From Butyrivibrio sp. (lineage in GTDB: Bacteria; Bacillota; Clostridia; Lachnospirales; Lachnospiraceae): a stretch of DNA of 64,000 nt. The translations under genes were made by a program, and so were the position numbers. Position 1 is the first letter of the stretch, and the number at the start of each line of letters is the position of its first letter. The notes under the pieces are model-generated. The model did no database searches. It was not told the DNA's origin and saw only the letters and a list, made by a program, of their open reading frames with translations. The DNA is taken from the NCBI RefSeq assembly GCF_015056685.1, contig NZ_SVFW01000006.1:1-64000 (forward strand). The letters run 5' to 3'. Below are positions 1 to 7,054 of this stretch, one piece after another.

Positions 1-18
1 AATATTTACTTGAGCCAT
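1..18 (-). CDS. N-terminus of an unidentified leftward gene (partial)
   Basis: Only the first six codons lie in the window; they read M-A-Q-V-N-I on the minus strand. An almost perfect Shine-Dalgarno (AAAGGAGGTGA, about 26-36) sits 7-8 nt upstream of the ATG at 18, so this is almost certainly a real, well-translated start. The product cannot be named. Short DNA-binding antitoxins of the RelB/DinJ type often begin in a similar way, but that is a guess. Confidence 0.6.
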
Positions 19-348
19 GATGATTACTCACCTCCTTTATATTGTTTGGTTTGGTCACTTAACATTTTAAATCAGGAGAGAGCATTCATGGCTCTTTTAT
101 ATTATATTTTCAATTTACACCATTATATGGACATAATGTGATTTTTGTCATGATAATGCTTTGTTATTACAGAATTCATGACCTAATCAGTATATTTCTT
201 TTACTTAGGTCATGTTTCTGGTCATGATAGGTATTATCAAAGTGGATTTCGATAGAAATTCAGGTTTTATCCTATATCTCAGAAAATCGCTGTTATAAAA
301 ATCATTCCGTCCGTATAACGATCCATATAATAGAAAAAATATCGTTTT
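19..348. promoter_or_regulatory. Intergenic region with palindromic TCATGA sites
   Basis: No convincing gene is seen. The region is the leader and promoter zone of the leftward gene at the window edge. It holds an inverted repeat CATGACCTAA (177-186) / TTAGGTCATG (205-214) with an 18-nt loop. Further TCATGA-containing sites lie near 148-153 and 222-227, and an imperfect palindrome CATTAT/ATAATG lies at 121-138. The clustering of TCATGA palindromes suggests operators for a dimeric DNA-binding protein, possibly the product of the edge gene. A TATAAT-like box at 326-331 just before the following array has no clear -35 partner. Confidence 0.4.
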
Positions 349-640
349 GGGCATATAGCGCTTTGTAAAGCTTTCAGCCACCTCTGATTCTTACTATTTT
401 GGGCATATAGCAGCTTTTTGCGATGCCAGCCACCCCTCACGAGCGCTCAAATGGGCATATAGGACGACTTCAAGCCTCGGACCACCCGTAAAAAGGCTGC
501 GGCCGGATTATTACCGTATATGCCCAATCGCCTGCGATGAAATCCATGATGAGGGGTGGCTGCAAGCCTGATATCCGGCTATGAGCCCAAAACCTGTTTA
601 ATTGCAGGTGGCTGAGCTATTAAAAACAAGCTATATGCCC
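349..640. repeat. Array A: mirror-symmetric 52-bp-period short-motif array
   Basis: Motif a, GGGCATATAG, begins at 349, 401 and 453. Motif b, AGCCACC (third copy GACCACC), begins at 376, 428 and 480. Both have an exact 52-bp period. Downstream the same motifs occur as reverse complements: TATATGCCC or CTATGAGCCC ending at 525, 588 and 640, and GGTGGCT at 555 and 607, with a degenerate copy (aaaGGCT) at 492. The order is a-b-a-b-a-b then b'-a'-b'-a'-b'-a'. With 7-nt cores the spacing is 7-20-7-18. The intervening 17-20-nt sequences are all different. As RNA the array could fold into one nested stem in which motif blocks pair and spacers form internal loops, for example AGCCACCCCTCA at 428-439 with its complement at 550-561. 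It does not read as coding. Confidence 0.8.
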
Positions 641-809
641 AAAGGTAACGCTTTCGGGCTCCCTTAACTGCTACTTGTATAGTGTACACATATAAACTCC
701 CTTTAGCCCTGCTTTCACATGTGGCATGCGAAAGCTGCGAGCCCATGTTCCATAGAAACTAGCCGCTTCTGCTGCCACTGAATTCAGAGTCCGAGGTGCC
801 TTCACCCCC
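641..809. other. Linker between array A and the conserved element
   Basis: Non-coding sequence between the array and the shared element. It contains GGGCTC (656-661) facing GAGCCC (739-744) and CTTTCG facing CGAAAG nearby, so it could close a further stem. GAGGTGCCTTCACCCC (about 793-808) is imperfectly repeated as GAGGCACCTTAACCC (about 832-846) within the element. No gene is supported. Confidence 0.4.
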
Positions 810-1074
810 TACTGTTCTCGGAATTGGATCCTGAGGCACCTTAACCCAGCCACACCGCAGGTGCTTGCCATTGACGGGTTCTGGGAAAAACGCTACAATG
901 CTGAATCCGACGGTGAGATAAAATCTACTGTTCCCATCATCCTCACCGTCGGCAGAGCCTGCAGGGCGTTTTCCTCAGGTTCAGTCAATGGTGGCGGACG
1001 CTACCAATCACTTACGCATATACAAAGGGAGAGTATTCCGATGGGTGCGATTAGCATCCATCAGAATACTCTCC
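810..1074 (+). ncRNA. Conserved structured element, copy A
   Basis: This 265-nt stretch is clearly homologous to 62811-63039 on the same strand and, in shortened form, to 62257-62138 on the minus strand. Shared landmarks in order are TACTGTTCTCGG; a short CACC-loop-GGTG hairpin inside CCAGCCACACCG; a left arm GGGAAAAACGC near 882-893; an 11-bp stem CCGACGGTGAG (907-917) / CTCACCGTCGG (942-952) whose loop contains ACTGTTCCCATCATC; a right arm GCGTTTTCC (966-974); GGTTCAGTCAA; GGTGGCGGACGC; and the 3' hairpin. The outer stem differs between copies but pairing is largely kept, which argues for RNA (or single-stranded DNA) structure. Short open frames across it are not conserved as protein. Transcription is inferred. 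Confidence 0.7.
1028..1074. terminator. Terminal hairpin of element A, shared with typA 3' end
   Basis: GGAGAGTATTC pairs with GAATACTCTCC around an inner GATGG/CCATC stem. It lies 55 nt past the typA stop (minus strand) and at the 3' end of element A (plus strand), so it may end both convergent transcripts. The T-run after it is weak on both strands (CTAATTTAC on plus, CCTTTGTAT on minus). Confidence 0.5.
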
Positions 1075-1128
1075 CTAATTTACAATGTATACTTTGATAG
1101 TTTATTACGTCCTGCTTGCAAAAAAGAA

Positions 1129-2958
1129 TTATTTCTTGAAGCCGGCTCTCTTACGAAGAGTAGGATCAAGGATTCTCTTTCTGATACGAAGACTTGTAGG
1201 TGTTACCTCCAAAAGCTCATCGTTATCGATGAATTCGATGCACTGCTCAAGAGACATGATCCTAGGTGGAACAAGACGAAGAGCTTCATCAGAAGCTGAT
1301 GTTCTTGTATTTGTAAGGTGCTTTGTCTTGCAGACATTAACCTCAACGTCCTCAGACTTACCACTTGTTCCGATAACCATTCCTGAGTAAACCTTATCAC
1401 CAGGCTTGATGAAGAGCTGTCCACGGTCCTGAGCATTGAAAAGACCGTATGCTGTAGCTTCACCTGACTCGAAAGCTATGACTGAACCTGTCTTACGGTA
1501 GTTCATATCTCCCTTATAAGGAGCATAGCCATCGAAGATTGTGTTGATGATACCGTTACCCTTTGTATCAGTCATGAACTCACCTCTGTATCCGATAAGT
1601 CCACGTGAAGGAATGTTGAACTCAAGACGAGTGTAACCACCATTTCCGGCACCCATGTTTACAAGCTCACCTTTTCTTTCGCCGAGCTTCTGAATAACGC
1701 TTCCGGAGAATTCATCAGGAACATCGATGTAGCATTTCTCCATAGGCTCAAGCTTGTGACCCTGCTCATCTGTGTGGTAGATAACCTCTGCCTTACTTAC
1801 AGCAAACTCAAAGCCTTCACGACGCATTGTCTCAATAAGAACTGAAAGGTGAAGCTCACCACGTCCTGAAACCTTGAATGTCTCTGTTGTATCTGTATCT
1901 TCTACACGAAGAGAAACGTCAGTGTTAAGTTCCTTATAAAGTCTGTCACGAAGGTGACGGCTTGTTACATATTTACCTTCCTGACCAGCAAGTGGAGAGT
2001 CGTTAACAATGAAGTTCATTGAAATAGTAGGCTCTGAAATCTTCTGGAATGGAATAGCAACCTGATTATCAACTGAGCAAAGTGTATCACCAATCTTAAG
2101 ATCTTCGATACCTGAAATGGCAACGATTGAACCAATCTTTGCTTCCTGAACTTCAACTCTTCCAAGTCCATCGTACTCATAGAGCTTGCTGATCTTGGTC
2201 TTGATACGTCTGTCTGGCTCGTGGTGGTTAACAACTACAACTTCCTGGTTAACCTTAACGACACCGTTATCAACCTTACCTACACCGATACGTCCAACGT
2301 ACTCGTTGTAATCGATTGTGCTGATAAGCACCTGTGTGCTGACATCAGGATCGCCAACAGGAGCTGGAATATAATTAACGATTGTATCAAGAAGTGGCTT
2401 CATATCTGTGCCAGGTTCATCAAGTGAAAGTGATGATGTTCCAGCCTTAGCCGATGCAAATACGAATGGGCAGTCAAGCTGATTATCATCGGCACCAAGA
2501 TCCATAAGGAGCTCAAGTACTTCATCGATAACATCATTTGGTCTTGCTTCAGGACGGTCGATCTTGTTGATACATACAATAACAGGAAGACCAAGATCCA
2601 TTGCCTTACCAAGAACGAACTTGGTCTGTGGCATAGGACCTTCAAAAGCGTCAACGACAAGGATTACACCGTTAACCATCTTAAGAACTCGCTCAACCTC
2701 ACCACCAAAGTCTGCGTGACCTGGAGTATCAATGATGTTGATCTTGATATCTTTATATGTGATAGCTGTGTTTTTAGACATGATGGTAATACCACGCTCT
2801 TTTTCGATATCCCCGGAGTCCATAACACGTTCTACAACTTCCTGACCGGCACGGAATACACCACTCTGTCTTAAAAGTCCGTCAACCAGAGTTGTTTTAC
2901 CATGGTCAACGTGAGCGATAATAGCAACGTTTCTTACATCATTTCTAGTCTGCTTCAT
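1129..2958 (-). CDS. typA: Translational GTPase TypA/BipA
   Basis: Ribosome-associated GTPase of the EF-G superfamily involved in ribosome assembly and stress adaptation. The 609-residue product has the expected family length. The P-loop AHVDHGKTT is at residues 15-23, followed by the switch motif RGITI, DTPGHADFGGEVER and the guanine-specificity motif NKID. The C-terminal part has the EF-G-like domains III and V and the TypA-specific domain (SRGLIGYRGEF; NVCKTKHLTNTR). The start ATG at 2958 precedes KQTRNDVRNVAIIAHVDHG, the usual N-terminus. The gene stands alone, convergent with element A and divergent from dapA. Confidence 0.97.
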   Translation of the reverse strand: MKQTRNDVRNVAIIAHVDHGKTTLVDGLLRQSGVFRAGQEVVERVMDSGDIEKERGITIMSKNTAITYKDIKINIIDTPGHADFGGEVERVLKMVNGVILVVDAFEGPMPQTKFVLGKAMDLGLPVIVCINKIDRPEARPNDVIDEVLELLMDLGADDNQLDCPFVFASAKAGTSSLSLDEPGTDMKPLLDTIVNYIPAPVGDPDVSTQVLISTIDYNEYVGRIGVGKVDNGVVKVNQEVVVVNHHEPDRRIKTKISKLYEYDGLGRVEVQEAKIGSIVAISGIEDLKIGDTLCSVDNQVAIPFQKISEPTISMNFIVNDSPLAGQEGKYVTSRHLRDRLYKELNTDVSLRVEDTDTTETFKVSGRGELHLSVLIETMRREGFEFAVSKAEVIYHTDEQGHKLEPMEKCYIDVPDEFSGSVIQKLGERKGELVNMGAGNGGYTRLEFNIPSRGLIGYRGEFMTDTKGNGIINTIFDGYAPYKGDMNYRKTGSVIAFESGEATAYGLFNAQDRGQLFIKPGDKVYSGMVIGTSGKSEDVEVNVCKTKHLTNTRTSASDEALRLVPPRIMSLEQCIEFIDNDELLEVTPTSLRIRKRILDPTLRKRAGFKK

Positions 2959-3118
2959 AAATAAACCTTTCTTATAATTAATACAATTAACAATTATTTC
3001 TCAAAACTTTAGTAGTATAGCACGCGTTTTTTTCTAGTTCAACCCCATTTTCATTTCCTTAATAAAGTAATAATAAAATGTTTATAGTGGCTACTTTATT
3101 GGAAAACGTGCGGCGGTC

Positions 3119-3147
3119 TTGACACGCTTTTTTTCGTGTTGTAGTAT
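3119..3147 (+). promoter_or_regulatory. Promoter of the dapA riboswitch leader
   Basis: TTGACA (3119-3124) and TAGTAT (3142-3147) are separated by exactly 17 nt, a good sigma-A promoter. It lies about 20 nt before the first conserved bases of the lysine riboswitch. Confidence 0.75.
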
Positions 3148-3164
3148 TTAAAACAACTAAAGAC

Positions 3165-3335
3165 GGTTTAGATAGAGGTTGCGTATTTAATGAGTATTTC
3201 TGTGGATGTGTCAGGCACAGATGAATCAGGAAAAAAGGTAAATACGCCGAAAGGTTCAATTACCTGAGGATTGGATACTTGGGCATGCAGTAAACAGCTG
3301 TATGACTGTCATCGAAAGATGGGGCGCTATCAACA
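3165..3335 (+). promoter_or_regulatory. Lysine riboswitch (L box)
   Basis: The leader carries the conserved L-box landmarks in order: GATAGAGGTTGCG (3171 on), the CCGAAAGG segment (3247-3254), CTTGGGCATGCAGTA (about 3278-3293), ATGACTGTCATCGAAAG (3303 on) and the closing strand GGGGCGCTATC (about 3321-3331). It precedes dapA with an intrinsic terminator in between. Lysine binding should therefore stabilise termination and shut down the first committed step of lysine synthesis. Identification rests on motif order and target gene; boundaries are approximate. Confidence 0.9.
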
Positions 3336-3363
3336 ATACAAATGCTTTAACCAGGATTGTTAT

Positions 3364-3396
3364 AGGCTCATCAGATTTTCTGTTGAGCCTTTTTCT
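3364..3396 (+). terminator. Riboswitch-controlled intrinsic terminator
   Basis: AGGCTCA pairs with TGAGCCT around TCAGATTTTCTGT and is followed by TTTTTC. It sits between the lysine aptamer and the dapA ribosome binding site, so it is the likely expression platform. Confidence 0.8.
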
Positions 3397-3441
3397 TTGA
3401 AAAAACAGCATTAGCGCACCAAAAGCCAAAAGGAGGGCAAA

Positions 3442-4326
3442 ATGGCTATTTTTAAGGGAGCAGGAGTTGCGATCGCAACACCATTTAAGGAGAACGGGGA
3501 GGTTAATTACGAAGAGTTTGAGCGTCTTATCGAGTTCCAGATCGAGAACGGAACAGATGCCATTATCGTATGTGGAACCACCGGAGAGGCAGCGACCATG
3601 AGTGAAGAAGAGCACATGGACGTTGTAAAGTTTTGTATAGACAAGGTAGCAAAAAGAATTCCTGTTATCGCAGGAACAGGTTCTAATTGCACAGAGACAG
3701 CTGTCAAGCTTTCAAAGCTTGCCGAGGAGTATGGCGCTGACGGATTACTGCTTGTTACTCCTTATTACAACAAGGCTACACAGGGCGGTCTCATCGCACA
3801 TTTCTCAGCAGTAGCAAAAGAGGTAAATATACCGATCATTCTCTACAATGTGCCAAGCAGAACAGGCTGCAATATCCTTCCTGAGACAGCTGTTAAGCTT
3901 GCGCGTGAATACAAAAATATTGTTGGTATCAAGGATGCTACAGGTAATATTTCACAGACAACCAAGATGATGCAGCTTGCAGAAGGATGCATCGATCTTT
4001 ACTCAGGTGATGATGATCAGATCGTACCTATCATGTCAATTGGTGGTCTTGGTGTCATCTCAGTTCTATCAAATATCGCTCCACGACAGACACATGAGAT
4101 TTGTCAGAAGTGTCTTGAGGGGGATTATGCAGCTGCAAGAGAGCTTCAGTTCAAAGCTTTTCCTCTCGTGAAAGCTCTTTTCTCTGAGGTTAATCCTATC
4201 CCTGTTAAGAGTGCCCTTAAAATGGTAGGCTTTGCGGCAGGCCCTCTTCGCCTTCCTCTTACAGAGATGGAACCTGAGAATCAGGAAAAGCTCCGCGCAG
4301 AGATGAAGAAGTTCGGACTTATCTGA
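3442..4326 (+). CDS. dapA: 4-hydroxy-tetrahydrodipicolinate synthase
   Basis: Cytoplasmic enzyme that condenses pyruvate with aspartate semialdehyde, the entry step to lysine and meso-diaminopimelate. The 294-residue protein has the usual length and TIM-barrel motifs: GTTGEAATM near residues 45-53, the Tyr of LYNVPSRTG, and the Schiff-base Lys164 in GIKDATGN. The ribosome binding site AAAGGAGGG lies just before the ATG. The upstream lysine riboswitch makes lysine feedback at transcription likely. dapB follows after 95 bp, probably in the same operon. Confidence 0.97.
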   Translation: MAIFKGAGVAIATPFKENGEVNYEEFERLIEFQIENGTDAIIVCGTTGEAATMSEEEHMDVVKFCIDKVAKRIPVIAGTGSNCTETAVKLSKLAEEYGADGLLLVTPYYNKATQGGLIAHFSAVAKEVNIPIILYNVPSRTGCNILPETAVKLAREYKNIVGIKDATGNISQTTKMMQLAEGCIDLYSGDDDQIVPIMSIGGLGVISVLSNIAPRQTHEICQKCLEGDYAAARELQFKAFPLVKALFSEVNPIPVKSALKMVGFAAGPLRLPLTEMEPENQEKLRAEMKKFGLI

Positions 4327-4421
4327 TCGCGTTTATCAACAAAAATGTGCTAAAAAAATAAGATATCCACAATTGATCGGTGTATAAATCAGTTTAAACA
4401 TACGATTTCAGAGGAGTAAAT

Positions 4422-5177
4422 ATGACAAAAATGATAATGCACGGCTGCAATGGCCGCATGGGACATGTGATTATCGACCTTGTTAAGGAAGATAAGGATA
4501 TAGAAGTTGTCGCAGGAGTAGATGCATATGGAGAGAGCTCCTACGATTTTCCTGTTTTTAAAAGCCTTGAGGAGTGCAATGTGGCAGCAGATGTCATTGT
4601 TGATTTTTCAAATGCTTCTGCGGCAGAAGGCCTTTTAGCTTATTGTGAAAAGACATCAACTCCTGTTGTTCTTTGCTCAACAGGTCTTTCAGAAGATCAG
4701 CTTCTTAAGGTAAAAGAGACATCCAAAAAAGTTGCAGTTTTAAAGTCTGCCAATATGTCTGTTGGTGTTAACGCTCTTATGAAGGTTTTAAAGGAGGTTT
4801 CTCCACTTTTTGCGGCAGCAGGATTTGACATTGAGATAGTAGAAAAGCACCACAATCAGAAACTTGATGCACCAAGTGGAACAGCAATTGCCCTTGCTGA
4901 CAGCATTAACGATTCTCTTGGCAATGAATACGAGTACGTATATGACAGAAGCACAAGAAGAGAAAAGAGACCTGAAAAAGAAATAGGAATCTCAGCGGTA
5001 CGTGGCGGTACGATCGTTGGGGATCACGATGTTATCTTTGCGGGACACGACGAAGTTGTAACTCTTTCTCATAGGGCTTATTCCAGAGCTATATTTGGAA
5101 AAGGAGCTATAGAGGCAGCCAAGTTCCTTGCTGGAAAACCTGCCGGAATGTATGACATGAGTGACGTACTTGCCTGA
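4422..5177 (+). CDS. dapB: 4-hydroxy-tetrahydrodipicolinate reductase
   Basis: Reduces the DapA product with NAD(P)H to tetrahydrodipicolinate. The 251-residue protein has the nucleotide-binding GCNGRMG motif at residues 8-14, the catalytic-region EKHHNQKLDAPSGTA, and the C-terminal AVRGGTIVGDHDV and LSHRAYSR segments typical of DapB. A GAGGAG ribosome binding site precedes the ATG. It lies directly after dapA and 83 bp before a hisA-like gene. Confidence 0.96.
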   Translation: MTKMIMHGCNGRMGHVIIDLVKEDKDIEVVAGVDAYGESSYDFPVFKSLEECNVAADVIVDFSNASAAEGLLAYCEKTSTPVVLCSTGLSEDQLLKVKETSKKVAVLKSANMSVGVNALMKVLKEVSPLFAAAGFDIEIVEKHHNQKLDAPSGTAIALADSINDSLGNEYEYVYDRSTRREKRPEKEIGISAVRGGTIVGDHDVIFAGHDEVVTLSHRAYSRAIFGKGAIEAAKFLAGKPAGMYDMSDVLA

Positions 5178-5183
5178 TGATAT

Positions 5184-5239
5184 GGCTGAAGTTATACTAC
5201 ACATTCTTTTGGGATGTATGTGCAGCAGGACTTCAGCCA
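5184..5239 (+). other. Intercistronic stem-loop between dapB and hisA
   Basis: TGGCTGAAGT (5184-5193) pairs exactly with ACTTCAGCCA (5230-5239) across a 36-nt loop that can itself form a small stem. No T-run follows and the hisA ribosome binding site comes 9 nt later. It may stabilise or separate mRNA segments rather than terminate. Confidence 0.5.
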
Positions 5240-5260
5240 TTATTTATGAAAGGAATGATC

Positions 5261-6055
5261 ATGAAGCTTAGACCATGTATTGATATTCATAACGGAAAAG
5301 TTAAACAGATTGTGGGTAGCAGTCTTAGAGATGCCGGAGATGTGGCCAGTGAGAACTATGTGTCTACAAGGGAAGCGGCATTTTATTCCAATATGTATAG
5401 AGAACTGGGGCTTTCAGGCGGTCATGTGATTCTTCTTAATTCTGTGGACAGCCCTTATTATGAAATGACAAAAAAACAGGCTTTTGGAGCTCTTTTAGCT
5501 AATCCCGGTCTTTTGCAGGTTGGCGGCGGGATAACTGCTGACAATGCGCAGGAATTCATTGATGCAGGTGCTTCTCATGTTATAGTCACTTCATACGTGT
5601 TTAAAAATGGCAAGATTAGCTATACGAACCTGAAAAAGCTGGTCAAGGCTGTTGGGAAAGAAAGGATAGTTCTTGATCTTTCCTGTAAAGCAGGAGAAGA
5701 TGAAAGCAAGGATGAGCCTGCATCTTACTATATTGTCACTGATAGATGGCAGAAGATGACCGATGTGAAACTTTGCAGCGAAACTTTGGATGAACTTTCA
5801 GAGTATTGCGATGAGTTTCTGGTTCATGCAGCAGATGTTGAGGGCAAGCAAAACGGAATAGAAAAGAATGTAGTTAAGATCCTGGCCGATTGGGGGAAAA
5901 GACCTATCACATATGCCGGCGGTGTTGGCAGTATATCCGATATTAAAAGCTTGAAAAAGCTTGGGAAAGGTAAGATAGATGTTACTGTTGGATCCGCGCT
6001 TGATATATTTGGCGGGAATCTGAAGATGGAAGATGTGATCACAGCATGTGAGTGA
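5261..6055 (+). CDS. hisA: Eukaryotic-type HisA isomerase
   Basis: Phosphoribosylformimino-AICAR isomerase acting in histidine synthesis. The start MKLRPCIDIHNGKVKQIVG, with GAAAGGA 6 nt upstream, and the insertion-rich body match the fungal/plant HIS6-type branch rather than the short bacterial HisA. Features include GGHVILLN, QVGGGI near residues 82-87 and YAGGVGSISD near the C-terminus. The 264-residue length also fits the eukaryotic-type branch. An earlier in-frame start at 5177 overlaps the dapB stop but lacks a ribosome binding site and homology. The gene is detached from any his cluster here. Confidence 0.88.
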   Translation: MKLRPCIDIHNGKVKQIVGSSLRDAGDVASENYVSTREAAFYSNMYRELGLSGGHVILLNSVDSPYYEMTKKQAFGALLANPGLLQVGGGITADNAQEFIDAGASHVIVTSYVFKNGKISYTNLKKLVKAVGKERIVLDLSCKAGEDESKDEPASYYIVTDRWQKMTDVKLCSETLDELSEYCDEFLVHAADVEGKQNGIEKNVVKILADWGKRPITYAGGVGSISDIKSLKKLGKGKIDVTVGSALDIFGGNLKMEDVITACE

Positions 6056-6070
6056 TTCAAGACTAAAAAA

Positions 6071-6101
6071 GGCCATCTGACTAATGTCAGATGGCTTTTT
6101 C
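6071..6101 (+). terminator. Intrinsic terminator after hisA
   Basis: GCCATCTGA (6072-6080) and TCAGATGGC (6087-6095) form a 9-bp stem with a 6-nt loop, followed by T6. It closes the dapA-dapB-hisA operon. Confidence 0.9.
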
Positions 6102-6189
6102 TATTAATCATTGTTACAATCTTGCAAATTCAATATATATATATTAGAATAAGGCACTTTGTAGTCTGATTAATTGCTCTAATTCAGAA

Positions 6190-6390
6190 TTAAAGCTTGT
6201 TTACGTTTACGGCCTGAGGTCCCTTTTCGCCCTGGATTACATCATACTCTACAGAAGCGCCCTCTTCGAGAGACTTGAAACCTTCCATGTTGAGTCCTGA
6301 ATAATGTACGAATACATCATTTCCAGCCTCGTCTGAGATGAAGCCGTAACCCTTCTGGTTGTTGAACCACTTAACAGTACCTTTGTTCAT
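6190..6390 (-). CDS. Cold-shock domain protein
   Basis: Small cytoplasmic nucleic-acid chaperone. The 66-residue protein is a single cold-shock domain: KGTVKWFNNQKGYGFI contains RNP1, and DVFVHYSGL contains RNP2. The ribosome binding site is GGAGG just before the ATG (minus strand). The A/T-rich leader of roughly 100 nt upstream fits the long 5' untranslated regions usual for csp genes. It is monocistronic, facing the dap operon terminator. Confidence 0.96.
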   Translation of the reverse strand: MNKGTVKWFNNQKGYGFISDEAGNDVFVHYSGLNMEGFKSLEEGASVEYDVIQGEKGPQAVNVNKL

Positions 6391-6551
6391 TGTAATACCT
6401 CCACTAAAAATAAAAAAATATTCGTTCTGTTGTCTAGTCTATGACAACATATTTACAATAGCACAGTAAAAAACAAAAGTAAAGCGCATATTTTGTATTT
6501 TGCGTATAATCATTACAATTTTTAGTGCTTTTCCGATATTTAAATTACCTC

Positions 6552-6580
6552 TTTACTTTACAAATTTAGAGTGATAAAAT
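6552..6580 (+). promoter_or_regulatory. Candidate promoter of the TrpR-like gene
   Basis: TTTACT (6552-6557) and TAAAAT (6575-6580) are spaced by 17 nt, about 80 nt upstream of the start codon. Confidence 0.45.
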
Positions 6581-6660
6581 GTTTAAGCACGAAAGTATTT
6601 TATACGAAATATTGATAAGTTGTGGCGACAGAAAAAATATTGAATTGGAGGACATGGCAG

Positions 6661-6945
6661 ATGAACAAAAAAATAAGAACAGATGCAGTAGATCACCTGT
6701 TTGATGCAATTCTTTGCCTTCAGAATAAAGAGGAGTGTTATAGCTTCTTTGAGGATCTGTGTACTGTTAACGAGCTTCTTTCTCTTTCACAGAGATTTGA
6801 AGTTGCTTCTATGTTGAGAGAACATAAGACTTATCTGGAGATAGCGGAGAAGACCGGTGCGTCTACCGCAACCATAAGCAGAGTTAACCGTTCACTTAAC
6901 TATGGTGATGATGGTTACGAGTTAGTTTTCGAGAGAATGAAATAA
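6661..6945 (+). CDS. YerC/YecD family TrpR-related protein
   Basis: A 94-residue helix-turn-helix protein of the TrpR superfamily. Family hallmarks are the central LSLSQRFEVASMLREHKTY segment and the helix-turn-helix YLEIAEKTGASTATISRVNRSL. The role of YerC proteins is not settled; DNA binding is inferred from the fold. The start at 6661 is chosen because GGAGG lies 9 nt upstream; an upstream GTG at 6622 has no site. A strong terminator follows. Confidence 0.9.
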   Translation: MNKKIRTDAVDHLFDAILCLQNKEECYSFFEDLCTVNELLSLSQRFEVASMLREHKTYLEIAEKTGASTATISRVNRSLNYGDDGYELVFERMK

Positions 6946-6952
6946 AAAAAAT

Positions 6953-6990
6953 CGCTTGCCTTGGATAATTTCCGTGGGCAAGCGTTTTTT
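6953..6990 (+). terminator. Intrinsic terminator after the TrpR-like gene
   Basis: CGCTTGCC (6953-6960) pairs with GGGCAAGCG (6976-6984), followed by T6. The A-run at 6943-6951 makes it potentially bidirectional with the leftward bactofilin gene. Confidence 0.88.
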
Positions 6991-7004
6991 ATTTAATTCA
7001 TTAT

Positions 7005-7054
7005 CAGTTTGTTTCTGTCTTATTATCTTCAGTTTGTTTCTGCCTTATTATCTT
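7005..7054. repeat. 25-bp tandem duplication at the 3' end of the bactofilin gene
   Basis: CAGTTTGTTTCTG and the following 12 nt (7005-7029) recur at 7030-7054 with one mismatch. The inner copy encodes the last residues of the bactofilin; the stop codon falls at the junction, so the outer copy is untranslated. Confidence 0.85.

Noticed and set aside
1..18. Naming the edge gene as a RelB/DinJ antitoxin
   Set aside because: Six residues are not enough, and the rest of the gene is outside the window.
349..640. Array A as a CRISPR array
   Set aside because: Motifs are 7-10 nt, two different motifs alternate, the second half is inverted, and no cas gene lies nearby.
861..1390. Short plus-strand open frames (78-103 codons) over element A and the typA 3' end
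   Set aside because: They overlap hairpins or the typA gene, have no ribosome binding site, and are not conserved as protein in copy C.
3059..3615. Minus-strand open frames over the dapA leader
   Set aside because: They cover a lysine riboswitch, its terminator and the dapA start; no protein features.
7005..7054. Tandem duplication as evidence of a frameshifted longer bactofilin
   Set aside because: The stop codon lies at the repeat junction and the bactofilin core is complete, so only the untranslated tail is affected.
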